From: Epiperipatus broadwayi
Taxonomy: Eukaryota; Onychophora; Udeonychophora; Euonychophora; Peripatidae
Assembly: GCA_028023455.1 (NCBI GenBank)
Contig: JAQFVV010012507.1
Coordinates: 1,497,456-1,561,455, forward strand
Direction: 5' to 3'
DNA length: 64,000 nt
The notes beneath the pieces were generated by a model. It was given only the letters and a program-made list of their open reading frames with translations, was not told the origin of the DNA and made no database searches. Shown here one piece after another: positions 37,929-50,202 of the stretch (the first letter of the stretch is position 1; every line of letters begins with the position of its first letter). The translations under genes were made by a program, and so were the position numbers.

Positions 37929-38630
37929 TTTTTTAAAAAAAAAATTAGTCAAAAAAAAATTTAAATCTACTTTTATTTTTTAGCTTTTACCAAATGCCAA
38001 TGTATTTGCAATGTATATAAATAAACGTTATAATATATATATATATAATTCAAACAATATAGATATAAAAATTATTCAAATTGAAAGGTATAGTGAAAAA
38101 CATAAAATTAAAGAGGCAATGATGATATCTAAGAATAGAGGTGGTTTAATGAATAGACAATCAGCTAATATAAAGACAACAGAATTGTGGGATATTTGAA
38201 TGGATTGAATGATGGGTAATCCAAGTTTTTATTTTTTATACATTTGTATTAACAGTTGATAAAGATTGTCAGTGAAACAATTGAAAGTACTTCTGGTAAA
38301 GAATATATTATTTAATTTTGAATACTGTGTTAAATATATTTGTTTGAATTATTATTATATGATTTAAAAATACAGACATTTAATGGTTGTATATATATAT
38401 ATATATATATCGTAGTGTAAGACCCAATTAAACCAGAAAAAAGAGAAAACTTTTGTTTGGATGTTGGTTTTATTCATCTATATATTTTGATTAAAAATCA
38501 CCTGAAACAATTCAGAAAAATGAAATGGGGATAAAATTCAAAATTGCTGTTAATTTTACCTATATATTAGAAATCAACTTCTGACTTTATGTGTGCCTAT
38601 AAGCATGTGTGGACAATCTAACTTAAATGT
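37929..38630. other. AT-rich intergenic DNA
   Basis: A/T runs and an (AT)n tract at 38391-38410. The open segment 38011-38199 has no recognisable domain. Confidence 0.5.
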
Positions 38631-38712
38631 CTCATACAAGTTGAGAAGATTAATTTATTAAATCACTAAACCTCATACAAGTTGAGAAGATTAATTTATT
38701 AAATCACTAAAC
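38631..38712. repeat. 41-bp perfect tandem duplication
   Basis: The unit CTCATACAAGTTGAGAAGAT... (41 bp) occurs at 38631-38671 and again at 38672-38712 without change, so the duplication is recent. Confidence 0.95.
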
Positions 38713-38750
38713 CTCACATGATTACCATCTTTTATGGTAGAGGAAAAGTG

Positions 38751-39051
38751 TTATTAAACAGACAAAACTTTCTATACAGTAGTGCCATCCTGTGCCAACC
38801 AGAGTAATCAATGGATTTCAGAAGGCTTGTGCATAAAATACCCATCTAGTGCTTACTCATTTAATATCCCCAGACTAGTTTCTGGCTTGTGGCTCCTCAA
38901 TGATGAAGGCCATAAGCCAGAAACTAGTCTGGGGATATTGGATGAGTAGGCATTAGATGGGTATTTTATGCACAAGCCTTCTGGTATTCATTGATTACTC
39001 TGGTTGGCTCAGGGTGGCACTACTTTATGAAGAGTTTTGCCTGTTTAATAA
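38751..39051. mobile_element. MITE copy 2, 301-bp hairpin element
   Basis: The ends TTATTAAACAGACAAAACT and AGTTTTGCCTGTTTAATAA are complementary, and the arms pair almost completely for about 140 bp, including CCAGACTAGTTTCTGGCTTG with its complement. The outer 60-70 bases of each arm correspond to MITE copy 1 (9836-9965). The inner arm (AGAAGGCTTGTGCATAAAAT onward) is absent from copy 1. No coding capacity. Confidence 0.9.
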
Positions 39052-41309
39052 GATTAATTTATATTTAAAGTTTTAATTCTATGTAACGCAGTTTTTTTTA
39101 AATTTATATGTTATTTCTATTTTATTGTATGTTAACATTTTAGAAAGAAAAAAAGAGAATAAAATTCATTAGTAAAGTGTAAAATCAAAGAGACTGCTAA
39201 TGATTGTTTTTGACCAACAAACTAATTTCAACTTGGCTACTAATTAATCATAAATTGACAGTTCCAAGATAAAATATTTCAAACCACCCAAGTGGGTAGT
39301 CAATACTTAAATCATATATTACCATCAGAAGACTAGTGTCATTAAGTGACCAATGATATCAGTAATACAAAATAAATAAATATCAGAGTGAAGCTGAAAT
39401 AAGGGCATTATTATTGTTTTTTTAATTGGTATTGCCAATTCATCTCAAATATCTTATTGTGGATAAAATCTAAAAAGAAATATGATGCTGAACACTAGAT
39501 TTCTTTGTTTCAAAGGGCTGGAAGCTCTTGGAGTCCAGGCACATCTAAATGGGAGACTAAAGAAACACATCCAGGGCTGACCACATGAGAAGTAATGGCT
39601 ACAGTATCTACAATGCCTCATGCCTCCATTAACTTTGAGAAAGTAAATATCAAAAAATGGGAAAAAACATGAAGAAAGCCTACTTTAATTCAAATTCAAG
39701 ATTGTCTGTGAATGAGTTTAGACATCAACTGGTTTATATCTACACCATAAATTTGCTATTGTCTTAATAATAATTTTGAAAATAATAACCAAGCTAATTT
39801 GAAAAAAAAATTGAGCAATAATGAAGCTGTGCATATATATATATAAATATATATATGCTGGCTTCACCATTCACTATGGACTAAGACCCTAAGTCCAACC
39901 ACAGTGAATGTATGTTTTTTTTTTCAAACTAAATTTATCGTTTTCTCAAATAGTTGCCTAAATTAAAAGATTTAATAAAATAAAATATAGAAAGTTAAAA
40001 TTATAATTGCAATTATTTTTAAAATATATTTGGTAGAATTCGATGAATTTCTTAATTAAATAGAATCCATTAAGAAAAGGAATTTAATTAGTAAAACATT
40101 TTTCTGAATTAGATAAAAATAGATAACAGGAAAAATTTGAAACAACGGGCATGATTCGCTACTAATTAGCAGATTAAAAACATAATGGAAAAAGGGTATA
40201 AATAAAGAACTTTTCTTTTGTTCTTGGTCTTATGCTTGCTGGTAACCTGTGCTAAAGGTCAGAGAGAAATCTTAAGAATTTTGTTGGAAGAAATTTTGCT
40301 GAAAGATTGGACAATATAGCGAACTCTTGCTTGCTGTACTTACTTCAAGCTGCACTCTATTCTCTCACCATATAAATAAAAGAATCCAGAAATGTGTTGC
40401 TCTGCAAAAATGCAGGGGTAACTTCTTTGCCTTCACTCTCCTGAGCTGTTCCTGATGCAGGAGTTGTAATCATGTAAGCCAGCCAGAGAACAAAAGTATC
40501 TGCCCTGTATCTGTGAAAATCTGCCCTCAAAAACATCGAAAAACAAATTTGAAGAACCGAGAAGACCTGCGGGGAAACATCAAATGAACTCATTTTGACC
40601 CATCCATCTAGTTACCAGTAACGTTCCCATAAATTATTAAAATATCTTTGTAATTTCAATGTATATTTATGCTTTTCTATATATATATATATATATATAT
40701 ATGTTTTTTTAAATCTATGTATTCGAATCTTGTGAAATTATATTTTGTTAATCGCTTTCTTTTCTTTTTTTTTTTATATTGTAATGGGAGGGGTTATTAT
40801 ATATAATGGTGGCCATAGTTCTGATTAATTTAATTGAAAAATACTTCGTTTAACTTTCCACCATTATACTCCCGTAATTAAGTTATTTATTTTATATAAA
40901 TATTTATTTAGAAAGAAAAGGAAGCAAATCATAGAAAGTGCAAAACTATTTTAAAATCAAGATTTAAATTGCTAAATATTCTATTATAAAACTTTCCAAA
41001 CTTTAATTTTGATTTATTTTTATATATATATAAAAGAAAGATCCTTATCAAATGCCTGTATATTTTAGTCAATGAAGGGTTACAAATTTAAAGTTATATT
41101 TTGAAGAGCGTGAAATAAAACGTTCGCATTTATATTTTGGTAATAAGAGAGAGTGCATTTTGACAATATGTATTAAAAATTATTAAATAGCATTGACTCT
41201 GGGTTGTGTTGGTTAAACTTCAACTAAATCAATAAAATATCCACCCTCTTGTTTTAGTGATCTGAATTTTATAAAAGGGAAGTTACTATTTTTCTGCAGA
41301 TTTTCAGTG
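39052..41309. other. AT-rich intergenic DNA with a possible LTR-like block
   Basis: No protein-coding relic is visible. The segment 40140-40650 has a promoter-like GGGTATAAATAAAG at about 40195 and ends with AGTTACCAGTAACGTTCCC; see the separate entry. AT dinucleotide runs occur at 39834-39856 and 40678-40702. Confidence 0.5.
40140..40650 (+). promoter_or_regulatory. Promoter-like, LTR-like block
   Basis: A TATA box (GGGTATAAATAAAG, about 40195-40208) is followed by about 400 bp of unusually balanced composition and then by AGTTACCAGTAACG, similar to the ACTTACYGGTAAG motif of the LTR-like repeats at 20 kb and 37 kb. I could not align the rest to them. The open frame on the minus strand here (40357-40593) shows no domain. 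Confidence 0.3.
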
Positions 41310-41980
41310 ATGGTTGAGCGTTCGTAATATATATATGTTTTTGCAGAGGGTTTCTTTTTTAAATTTAAAGGTCGTTGACCGTATTTATATGATATCGTGC
41401 CTTGGGTGATCTACTGGGCCGCTCAGCATATATTACAGTGCTTCTTTTTGCCAAGTTTGCTTAGGTTAACATACCTACATTTGGATCTTCTTAAAATAAA
41501 TAAAATGTTCTGGATCTCATGTTGATCTCAGTTCCTTCAATGTATGTAACTGGACATAAGCAATAAAACTCCGATCCTGAATCTGGGTCACGCATTTAGC
41601 GAACGGGTTCCATTTTTCTCTCTAACCTAGCTTAGAGACGGAGAGCTATCTGGTCTTGTGTTAATCTCTTGGTAACTGTTATGTCTCGAGCTTCACAGCC
41701 CAATATATGCTCTCGCCTTTGCGCATGGTCTTGTATATTTATATTTATTAGGAAATCTTTCTCAAAATCTCATAGAAATGTTCAGTTATGGCTGGAAATT
41801 CCTGCTGTGGTCACTTTATCATTCTTCTTAAATCATAAGTAGGGTTGTGATTTAAACCTGTCCAAAGTGTTTAGTTGAGTTTGACCACCTATTTATTTCT
41901 ATGTTCTCCAACCACTGAGTTAATGAATCAAGTCTCTCTCTCTTGATTTCCTTTATGTAACACTTCCATTGGCTGGAATA
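41310..41980. other. Unexplained CpG-bearing, less AT-rich block
   Basis: This block has many CpGs (for example CGTTGACCG, GGGCCGCTCAG, ACGCATTTAGCGAACGGG, GCCTTTGCGCATGG), whereas the surrounding kilobases have almost none. No long frame is open on either strand, and I do not recognise a transposon. It could be an untranslated first exon with its promoter, an old LTR, or a non-coding RNA locus. A small hairpin AATCAAG-CTTGATT lies at about 41927-41949. Confidence 0.4.
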
Positions 41981-42284
41981 TTTTAAAGATGATATTATAA
42001 TGTAAAATTTTGTCTGTTCTTATCATTACGATCAATGGATCTTTCGTATATGTCTATCCGATTGCAGTGAAAATAGCCTGCGTTCTATTAATAAAGCATT
42101 GTATGAATTTTTTTAATGTAAATAATAAAAGTTTCAGTTATCTTTCATTCACTATAAATAAACCACTTAGTATTGTTTTCTTTTGTGACATACGTATATA
42201 CATCTGATCATTATATATGTAAAAATTCCTTTTTGTGGTCTCTTCTCTCCCTGACCACCAGGCATACATTAAGATTAAATTCTA

Positions 42285-42350
42285 GTGAGGTTTGGGAAGT
42301 AAGTCACTTAGTAGCAATCTAGAGGAGTAGGTGAGGTTCAAACCCCCTCT
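42285..42350 (+). other. Possible tRNA-derived SINE head (B-box)
   Basis: GGTTCAAACC at 42335-42344 is a perfect pol III B-box. Upstream, TTAGTAGCAATCTAGAGGAG resembles the anticodon/variable region of a Ser/Leu-type tRNA, but the A-box is poor and no stem-perfect cloverleaf is found. The flanks are ordinary AT-rich DNA. Confidence 0.3.
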
Positions 42351-44164
42351 ATCTGCATCTCTAGGTTAGGTTAAAGCAGCTCTACTTTTCTTACCATTAC
42401 AATAATCAGTGTGTGCTTTAAAAGACATTTTTTGCTCTTTTTCTTCTCTGTTGTTATTGTTCACAAAGTTCCCATATGATAATCAGTGTGTCATCTATAC
42501 ATATACTTTTCCATAGGACATGCTTAAAAGTTAATTAATAGTACTTCACAAATACAGGAACCCAAGAAATCGGTAATCTACAACCAAATTTTATTAATAA
42601 CTATTGACATTTCATTTTTTTAACCCTCTCTCTCCCCCCTCAAATATCAAATTAGGTCTTAGCGATTAAAGGTTTTGTTAGTACTAAATATTACCTTATG
42701 CTATGATTTTTATATTTTATTTTATCTTCAATTGTTTTATCAATTTTATTGTATATATTTATTTGTACACACATATGTTGATGTATCTTAATATAGTTCC
42801 TTTTAAAATAGATGTTAATTTTTTTATTGAAATCTTTATGTAAACAATTTATGATGGAAAGGTTTGAACGCTAGATGATATGTGTATGTGCATTGATGTA
42901 TGGCAGTAGTGAACAGGCCTAAAATAAAATGATAAAGGGGGATATGAAATGATAATAGTAACTAGATGAGAGATGCTTTTTTATTAGTGTTGATTTAATA
43001 AAGGCAGGAATTTGGTGGAGCTATGAGTGGATACACATTAATTATGTAATAGTTACATTACAATATTATTGACAAGATGGAGTGTGTATATGCATTTTTT
43101 ATATTGCTTATTAATTATATAAAATGTCACAAGGGATCAATTTATTTGTGCTAGGTGAAATGACATTTAAATACCATAATGTTTAGTAATTCTATAATTA
43201 ATTTTATCTTAATTAATTGTTTTGGAGATGTACACATTATTTTGTAATATTGGAATAAAATATGAACGCCTTATAAATATTGCTCATAAGTCATCATTAA
43301 GTAAAAATATGAAAAGAGTAATTTTAATTGTTATATGTAAAATCTTGGTCATAGAGGTATATTTGATATATATAACAATTTTCTAGTGGATAAATATGTA
43401 TTTAGGATCTAGTTCTTTTCTTGCCTTAGAAGGAGGACGGGAGTGATATAATCACCAGAAATTATTTATATAGCAGGGTAAATTTGTATTGAATAATAGT
43501 GCACATGATTTATTTGTTTTATCTCTGAGCTAACTTAGTGGCAGATTTCCCAGTGATATGTAAAGTGACCCTAAGACCCAGAAGAGATGTATATTATTCA
43601 TCCCATCCCAAATAATAAAACACAAATAGTTAGTTATAGCTACATAGTATCAGCCCAGGGGATTTGTGTATAGATACTAAGGACCTTTATGTTTAAATTA
43701 TGGAAACGGTGTATTCAAATGATTACATTACAACACCAATTGCTTGATATTTGCTGTGATTCCATACCAGTACAATAATTTGGTTATCTAACTGTGAGAT
43801 GATGATGATGATTGGCCATTGCCCAAATTTACTGTGGGTAAAGTCTGTACTCCCATTTTGTAACATACCATCACAATACATATATATCATGCATATAGAT
43901 ATCTGTGTGTATATAAAGCATTTAAAAAACACTTTGATGATGAATTATGTGTGAATAAGATAAAATGTAGAGAGAATAAAAATAATGTATTTTGGTAATA
44001 TTAATAAAATATACCAATAGTAATATAAATGTGTGTGTTAAGTATGTCTGTGTATTTCAAATTGTATGTATATATTGTAAACTTACAAACATGTGATCAC
44101 ATTGGAGGGCACCATATTGACTATGAATTTTACGCAACACATAATATGAGTCCTCTTAGGCAAA
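42351..44164. other. AT-rich intergenic DNA
   Basis: I see no gene or clear repeat. Open segments in this stretch have no domain and are rich in Ile, Tyr and Phe codons as expected of AT-rich non-coding DNA. Confidence 0.5.
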
Positions 44165-44290
44165 AAAAATACAATATAATATAAAAGACAAATTTTGTGG
44201 GTTAAACCATGGAAAAGTTTAATTAGATATTTCAATGTTTTGATTTAATCATACAAGTCCCTCAACAAGAAAATTAGTACTACATTACAA
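44165..44290. repeat. Left arm of inverted repeat flanking the hAT element
   Basis: The segment (core TTTAATTAGATATTTCAATG, then TTTTGATTTAATCATACAA) is matched in reverse orientation by 47225-47340 with roughly 80% identity over about 80-100 bp. It lies immediately outside the hAT terminus at 44291. Confidence 0.75.
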
Positions 44291-47216
44291 CAGTGGGCAA
44301 ATGTGGCTCTCAGAGCTGCATGCAGCTCTTAGCGGCACTAAGTGCGGCTTGCATTAAAGTCCGATTTTACTTCTATTATTTCAGTTTTTTTTTAATTTCA
44401 CAAAAAGTTGTAATATGATAGAAACTTTTATCAAACATTTTTATTACTTATTTTATTACAAATTATATCATGTATATACCATTTTTAAATATATTGGCAA
44501 ACTGTATGTTAATGCAATCCTCTGAATCTTATAAAAATTACTACATGCACATATGGGGTGATCATGTATATATTTATGATTTGTGCAATTTTGTAATAGT
44601 ATATTTCAGTGATAGTTTTCCTATTAGATAAATTTTCTATTTCATATTTATTCCAAAAAATTTGGTAAGTAGTCTATTTTATTAAGCAATTTTAGGATGT
44701 GTAATTTTTCCTCAGGTGCAAGGTTTCTAAAGACGTGTACAGGTTAAGGAAATTATTTTAATTGTTACAATTATTGCTCTTAAAGTTTCATGGTTTTTTT
44801 TTTAAAGAATTATATAAAAAAAATATTCTTGAAAATAAAATTGGAAAGCATTTGCTTGATTTTGATTATTTTTTTTTTATTTTTAGTGGTAAATAATAAT
44901 AAAACAGAAGATATTTAAGAATTAATAGGAAAATATCAACCAAAAATAAATATAGTCAAAAATTGCTTTTAATTATTCTAAATTGACTTTATTTTTATTT
45001 TATTTTAAGAAGCCATGTTTTTCAACAATTTTTGCAACATTTACAAATCTTTTAAAGCAAAAATTAATATTTAGATATTTTTATTTCAATTAATTGTTTA
45101 TTTATGTATTTTGATTGAATTTCAGACCTTGGAAAAAAATTTACTTAAAGTTTTTATTAACATGACTTCAGAAAATATCAAAAAAATGAAAATATAAACA
45201 AGAAAACAGAAGCTTTTGCAAAGAATGGTTAGAAAAATTTGCTTTTATTCACAATAATGGAAAGTCATTGTGTCTTATTTGTAAAGTTACAATTAAAAAC
45301 TATAATGTAAGTGATTTTTAATGACATTATGAAGTAAGTCATCCCCACTATTCACACAATTTAAAATTTGTGAATAAAAAACTTAAATTCTTGCAATTAG
45401 GTCTTCATAAGCAACAAGGACTCTTGTCTGCTCTTTGTCACAAATATAACATAGCCAATTAAGCTAATTTTTTGGTAGCTTGGAATATTGTTCATACCAA
45501 AAGTCCATATGGAGGAGAATTTATTAAAAGAAACTTAAAAGAAGTGGTTAAAGTTTTGGATCCAGATAATACAAAATTGCATAAATTGATTACATAAGTT
45601 CTTATGTCATGGTATAAAATTGAGCATTGTATTAATGAAATTAGTAAAGATGTTAAAAATAGTTTCATGTGTGATTTGAAAAATTGTACAGCATTCAGTT
45701 TAGCTCTTGATGAGTCTACATGCATTCAGGATGTTTCACAATTGGCATTTTTGTCTATGTATTTGCAGACATAAATGTGAAGGAAAAAATGTTAGACATA
45801 CTAGCTCTTACTAAAACAACTTGCAGCACTGATGTTAAAAATATGCTTAATGAGATAATAAACAAGTTTGAATTGCCTTGTGATAAACTTGTAAGTGTTG
45901 CAACTGGCAAAGTCCCTACAATAATTATGGAAAAAACCTAGATCTTATTGGTCTTTTAAACAATGATTTTAAAATTCCATGTTTTGTACCTCTTCACTAT
46001 ATAATTCAGTATGAGTATCTGTTAGCAAAGTGCTTAAAATATGAAAATGTGTGGACGATTGTTTTGTAGATTGTGAATTTAATTAGAACAAATGCATAAA
46101 CACACTGGCAATTTAAGAATTTTTAAAAGAGTTCAATGATAAAATCAATGAATTGCCCAATGATCTCTCCTTATGGTCCATTATAATATGGCCAACTTAC
46201 AATGTTTTGAACCATTTTCTGAAACTCCTAAATCCTATCATAACATTTTAAAAAGGAAATGGGGAAAAAAACACCCAGAATTAAAAAATAAAACTTAGCT
46301 TTCTGACTTAATGTTTCTTACAGACATTATGAAACAAAATGAAAAAATGATTAGTGATTTGTCACTAACTGTACTTAGTTTTGCAGCTAAACTTCAGCTT
46401 TTCATGCATGATTTTAAGTCCAAAGTATTTAATCATTTTTAATGTGTAAAATCAAATATAATTAATATCAAAGAAGAAAAATTGTAAGGATTGAAAGTGG
46501 ATTTTGAATGTAGGTTTGAAGATTTTAAAAGTTTTAAATCTACATTTGCATATTACGTGAACCTATTTATTTGAGATATTATTAAAGATGGATTTTCAAT
46601 TTCTTAAATAATATTTGTCATAAAATTGACTGGAGAATTGGAATTATTAGAGTCAAAAGAGGATCAGGCATTGCAAATGCATCACAAATCTAATTTTGTA
46701 ATTGAATTTTGGAAATGATTGCCAGAACCAAAATATCCATACATAAGAAAAGCTGCTTCCTATCTAATTTCAATTTTTGGTACAACATATTGCTGTGAAT
46801 ATTTGTACTTCACAATGAACTTCATGGTTCAAATATCTTTCACAGATGACCAATCAGCTTCTCACAGAATTGATGTGATTATTTTAACAATGTATACACC
46901 AAATTTCAAAGATTTGACCAAATGTTTTTATAAAATGTTATATTTTTTATTAATGAATTTTTATTATATTTTATTTTTGCTATTAAAATTTTGAAATAAT
47001 TATTTTGTATTTTATTTCTTGCTCTTAATTATATATTCCTATATACTTAATACAGCACTTAAAATGTGTGTAGAATATATAATTCTATTAATTAAGTTAA
47101 ATAAAATGTGAATATATGTATTTATTTTTGTATACTTAAATAATATGGTGGAGCTCTATGCAATACATGAAAAACTGGCATGTGGCTCTCACTGACCTCA
47201 TGCATGCCCACCCCTG
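44291..47216 (+). mobile_element. hAT-family DNA transposon, decayed autonomous copy
   Basis: The left end CAGTGGGCAAATGTGGCTCT and the right end ...CATGCCCACCCCTG (reverse: CAGGGGTGGGCATG) are hAT-type termini. A perfect 16-bp palindrome GAGCTGCATGCAGCTC lies at 44313-44328, as is usual just inside hAT ends. Between them is a relic of a BED-finger transposase. The length (2.9 kb) fits an autonomous element. No matching 8-bp target duplication is seen (CATTACAA on the left, CTATATTG on the right). Confidence 0.88.
45190..46994 (+). pseudogene. hAT transposase relic (BED finger, DDE core, dimerisation domain)
   Basis: Pieces in order: a BED-type finger (CLIC at 45271-45282, then RHYEVSH-like sequence across two stops near 45317-45322); an IAxxKxPYSxGEFIK-like segment (about 45486-45530); SLALDEST with the first catalytic Asp (about 45693-45720); an HYIIQ segment where the family has LHCIIHQ; a FLTDI segment (about 46307-46327); and the C-terminal dimerisation region RKAASYLISIFGTTYCCEYL (46728-46787). 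Each is a hallmark of ZBED-like hAT transposases. At least six stops or shifts separate them, so there is no function. Confidence 0.87.
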
Positions 47217-47340
47217 CTATATTGTGTAGGACAATTATATAGTATTCATTTTCCAGTTAAAGGATTGTGTGATCAAGTCAAAACATTGGAATATCTAATT
47301 AAAATCATACATGGATGAACCTACAAAATATGTTTTTTAT
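47217..47340. repeat. Right arm of inverted repeat flanking the hAT element
   Basis: This is the reverse complement of 44165-44290 (core CATTGGAATATCTAATTAAA, then ATCATACATGGATGAACCTAC). Together the arms would form a palindrome if the hAT element were removed. Confidence 0.75.
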
Positions 47341-49329
47341 ATCTGTAACCCATGAAAACATTCATATGAACAATACAAATAATATAAATACAATCTTAGA
47401 TCCTTATTAAAATCTTAACAAAGATTTTTATTGAAATCTCAGGTTCATATTTAAATTAAATCTACATATTGGGTTCTTACTTTAACTACATCTCAGAGTT
47501 TATGCATATACTTGATACAAAAAAATAATTATTGTACTAAATACTTAAATGCTACTAGATGAAATAACCATTTCAGTTCTTATGCATTAAATATTTTATT
47601 TCTTATAGTTCTGTACTGTTATATTATAAAATGAATGAAAAATATAAAATACCTAAGTATCTGAATACTTCAGAAATAAATATGGCTAGCAATTAAAACA
47701 CTCTACAAATATTTTAATATTCTTCTCATATGAATATTTATCTTCATACAATCTATAGACATATCTTATTCTAATATCTTCATATACGAACTTCTATCAA
47801 GTAATGAAAAATAAAATAATGCAGTAGGTAAAAAGCTACTTTTATTCTACCCACTAACTCATTAAGCACACTTGTAATAAGGATAAATCAATATAATATT
47901 TATTTTAAAATAATGCAGTAGTTAAATAAATGATAAATAAATTGAATGAATAGATTTAATATGGCTTTTGACATGCACTCTCATATACTATAATATTTAA
48001 TAAAACTTTAAAAAATTAGATTTTCTGAATAAATGGATGTGATAATCGCAATGAAAACAAATGTATTTAAGGAATAATAAAATATTTACTTACAAGATAA
48101 TGTTTTAATACAATAAAAAATATTTACAAGAAGCAATAACTTTAATCTTACAAATTATACTGACACAAACGTTTGTCTTATATAAAATAAATATATATCT
48201 CTTTCTAAGCAATCTTTGTAAAATTATAATTACGACATTTATATTATTTAAGTTCTCACACTTTTATTTAAGATACTGACCATCTAACAATTACGCAACC
48301 AGAATATCAAATATATATGCCTATACATAGGATAATAAAGATGATATTAATAACTACAATACAGTGATGTTTACAAATTAGTGTGGACACATAATTCTAA
48401 TGACATTGTATAGATAACTGGATATAATGCATAAATAATATATAAGTTTAAATTTATTAATGCAAATGAGAGGTGAAATAAAAGAGCTCAATACTAACAA
48501 TAAACTAGCATCTCTAAAACTAAATTGCAGTAGAGCTTGCAAAAGCAATTACATAGATGGGCTTGCCTTGAATGTTCTCACATATTAAAATACACACTAT
48601 TACCACAAAGCTAAAGGCAAATGGATAGTAAGAACTAAATAAATGGGCACTCAGTAATTCGACTTGGCAGAACCAAAGCAAGTAAAAAACATGCTCTCTT
48701 TCATGATGGGGCTTAACAAATACACTAATAATGGAAACCATCCACATAAATTCCAAAATTGATACATATCTCCAAGCAGCATATCAATTCATAAATGAAC
48801 AAGGCATGAATTTGATAACAAAAAGTAAACAGACAACTTGCACACATACCCATATGCACAATAACACATATACTGGGTTTAAAAATATATGCAAACTAAT
48901 GAACTATAACTGCATAACAATATTAAATACTAAAAAATTTTAATAGCTATCTCAACTCACATACCAACTCCAAACATTTCTTTCATACACATATCAAATA
49001 TTTAAAAAAAGGCTGTTTTTATTCTGTACACAGTAATATATTTTTATTATATTGAGATACAAATTCCAAGAATTCTAAATAATTTGCAACTTTAAAAACC
49101 TTTTACTTAGATATTTTCTCACCAAATTCCTTTAAGGCATATATATTATTATAAATACATCTTATAAAATATGACATATAAAATAATTATTATAAATGCA
49201 TGAATAATAAATCTATAATACAATAAAAATAATCATATATCAATTTTATAAAATAATAAATATATTTTACACTAGTTTTATCATGTTTAGCTAAAGTGAG
49301 GGTTGAAAGTTTTTCCATTATTTAAAATG
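47341..49329. other. AT-rich intergenic DNA
   Basis: No gene, RNA or strong repeat is seen. The open segments at 48520-48756 (minus) and 48731-48943 have no recognisable domain. The two-base ends of many TA-rich words are typical of the local background. Confidence 0.5.
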
Positions 49330-49352
49330 AAATTAACACACTTTTTATAATT

Positions 49353-50198
49353 ATGAAGCATCGGCCACCATTGGAGCTTGCAAGTCTTAGGCCTATTTTG
49401 ATGATGCCTCTCCTTATAAAAATAATAGAGTCTATGATCAAAGATTCAATCCCAGATCTACTTATTCCCAGTTATCTCCCTCACAGTTTGCATGTAGTGG
49501 GTCAGTCTACGATTGATGCAGCCTCTATTTTCAAAATGATGGTCAAACATGTAAGATGTCTGAGAAATTCCAGGCCCATAGTTGTCCAACTGGACATTCA
49601 GGCTGCCTTTGACTCAGTAAAGATTGATTTACTCATCAGCATACTAAGAAGTTTTTCTATTCCTGAAACCCTCTTTTCCATCATAGAGAATCTCCTTTGC
49701 AACAAGGAGATACTTGTTATGATGGATGACAGAATCACCCCAGAATTTTGCCCCAACATCTCTATACCCCAGGAATCTCTGCTGAGCACATTATTATTAT
49801 TTACTGCATTTATCAACTCACTGGCTCTAAAAATTAAAAGGGATCTCTGTGGGGTGTACATTTCCAGGATTGGGAGGGAGATAAAATGTCTGGCACATCC
49901 TCCTCCCATCTACAGATTGCCTACCAATGCTGGAAAGCATACTACACTGGTATTTAGCACAATATCAGCTGTTTTTCAATTGGGACAAGTCTGTGCCTGG
50001 AAATTGTCATTTGAAAAGAAAATTTCAACTCCCTTTCTAGCCAGACTATGGAAGTTTCTTAGGTTTCCATTCATACTTTCTCCTCAGGACATAAAAATCC
50101 ACTTACAAAACATGCTTTCCATGGGCATAACAGATACTATTAAATCACTCTCTGATATTTACCTGTCTCTTTATGGCAAGATCACACTACTCAACTAA
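49353..50198 (+). pseudogene. LINE copy C reverse transcriptase fragment
   Basis: An open stretch of 281 codons with VVQLDIQAAFDSVKIDLL (about 49581-49634, first catalytic Asp present), SIPQESLLSTLLLFTAFINS (counterpart of SIPQGSLLSALLFTIYINP in copy A) and a late ISLSDIYLSLYGKITLLN-type end. At the place of the YxDD active site the frame reads CLAHPPPIYRLP (about 49886-49921), so both catalytic Asp residues are missing, and the conserved Gly of PQG is Glu. The long open frame is thus a remnant of a dead enzyme. Confidence 0.85.
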
Positions 50199-50202
50199 TT
50201 AA

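Noticed and set aside
40357-40593. 78-codon minus-strand frame in balanced sequence
   Set aside because: No domain or signal is recognisable and the region looks like an LTR-type block on the plus strand; a small protein cannot be excluded but is not supported.
45720-45941. Independent 73-codon gene
   Set aside because: It is a fragment of the hAT transposase relic in its original frame, flanked by stops.
44291-47216. Target-site duplication of the hAT element
   Set aside because: The 8 bases on each side (CATTACAA and CTATATTG) do not match, so no duplication is claimed.
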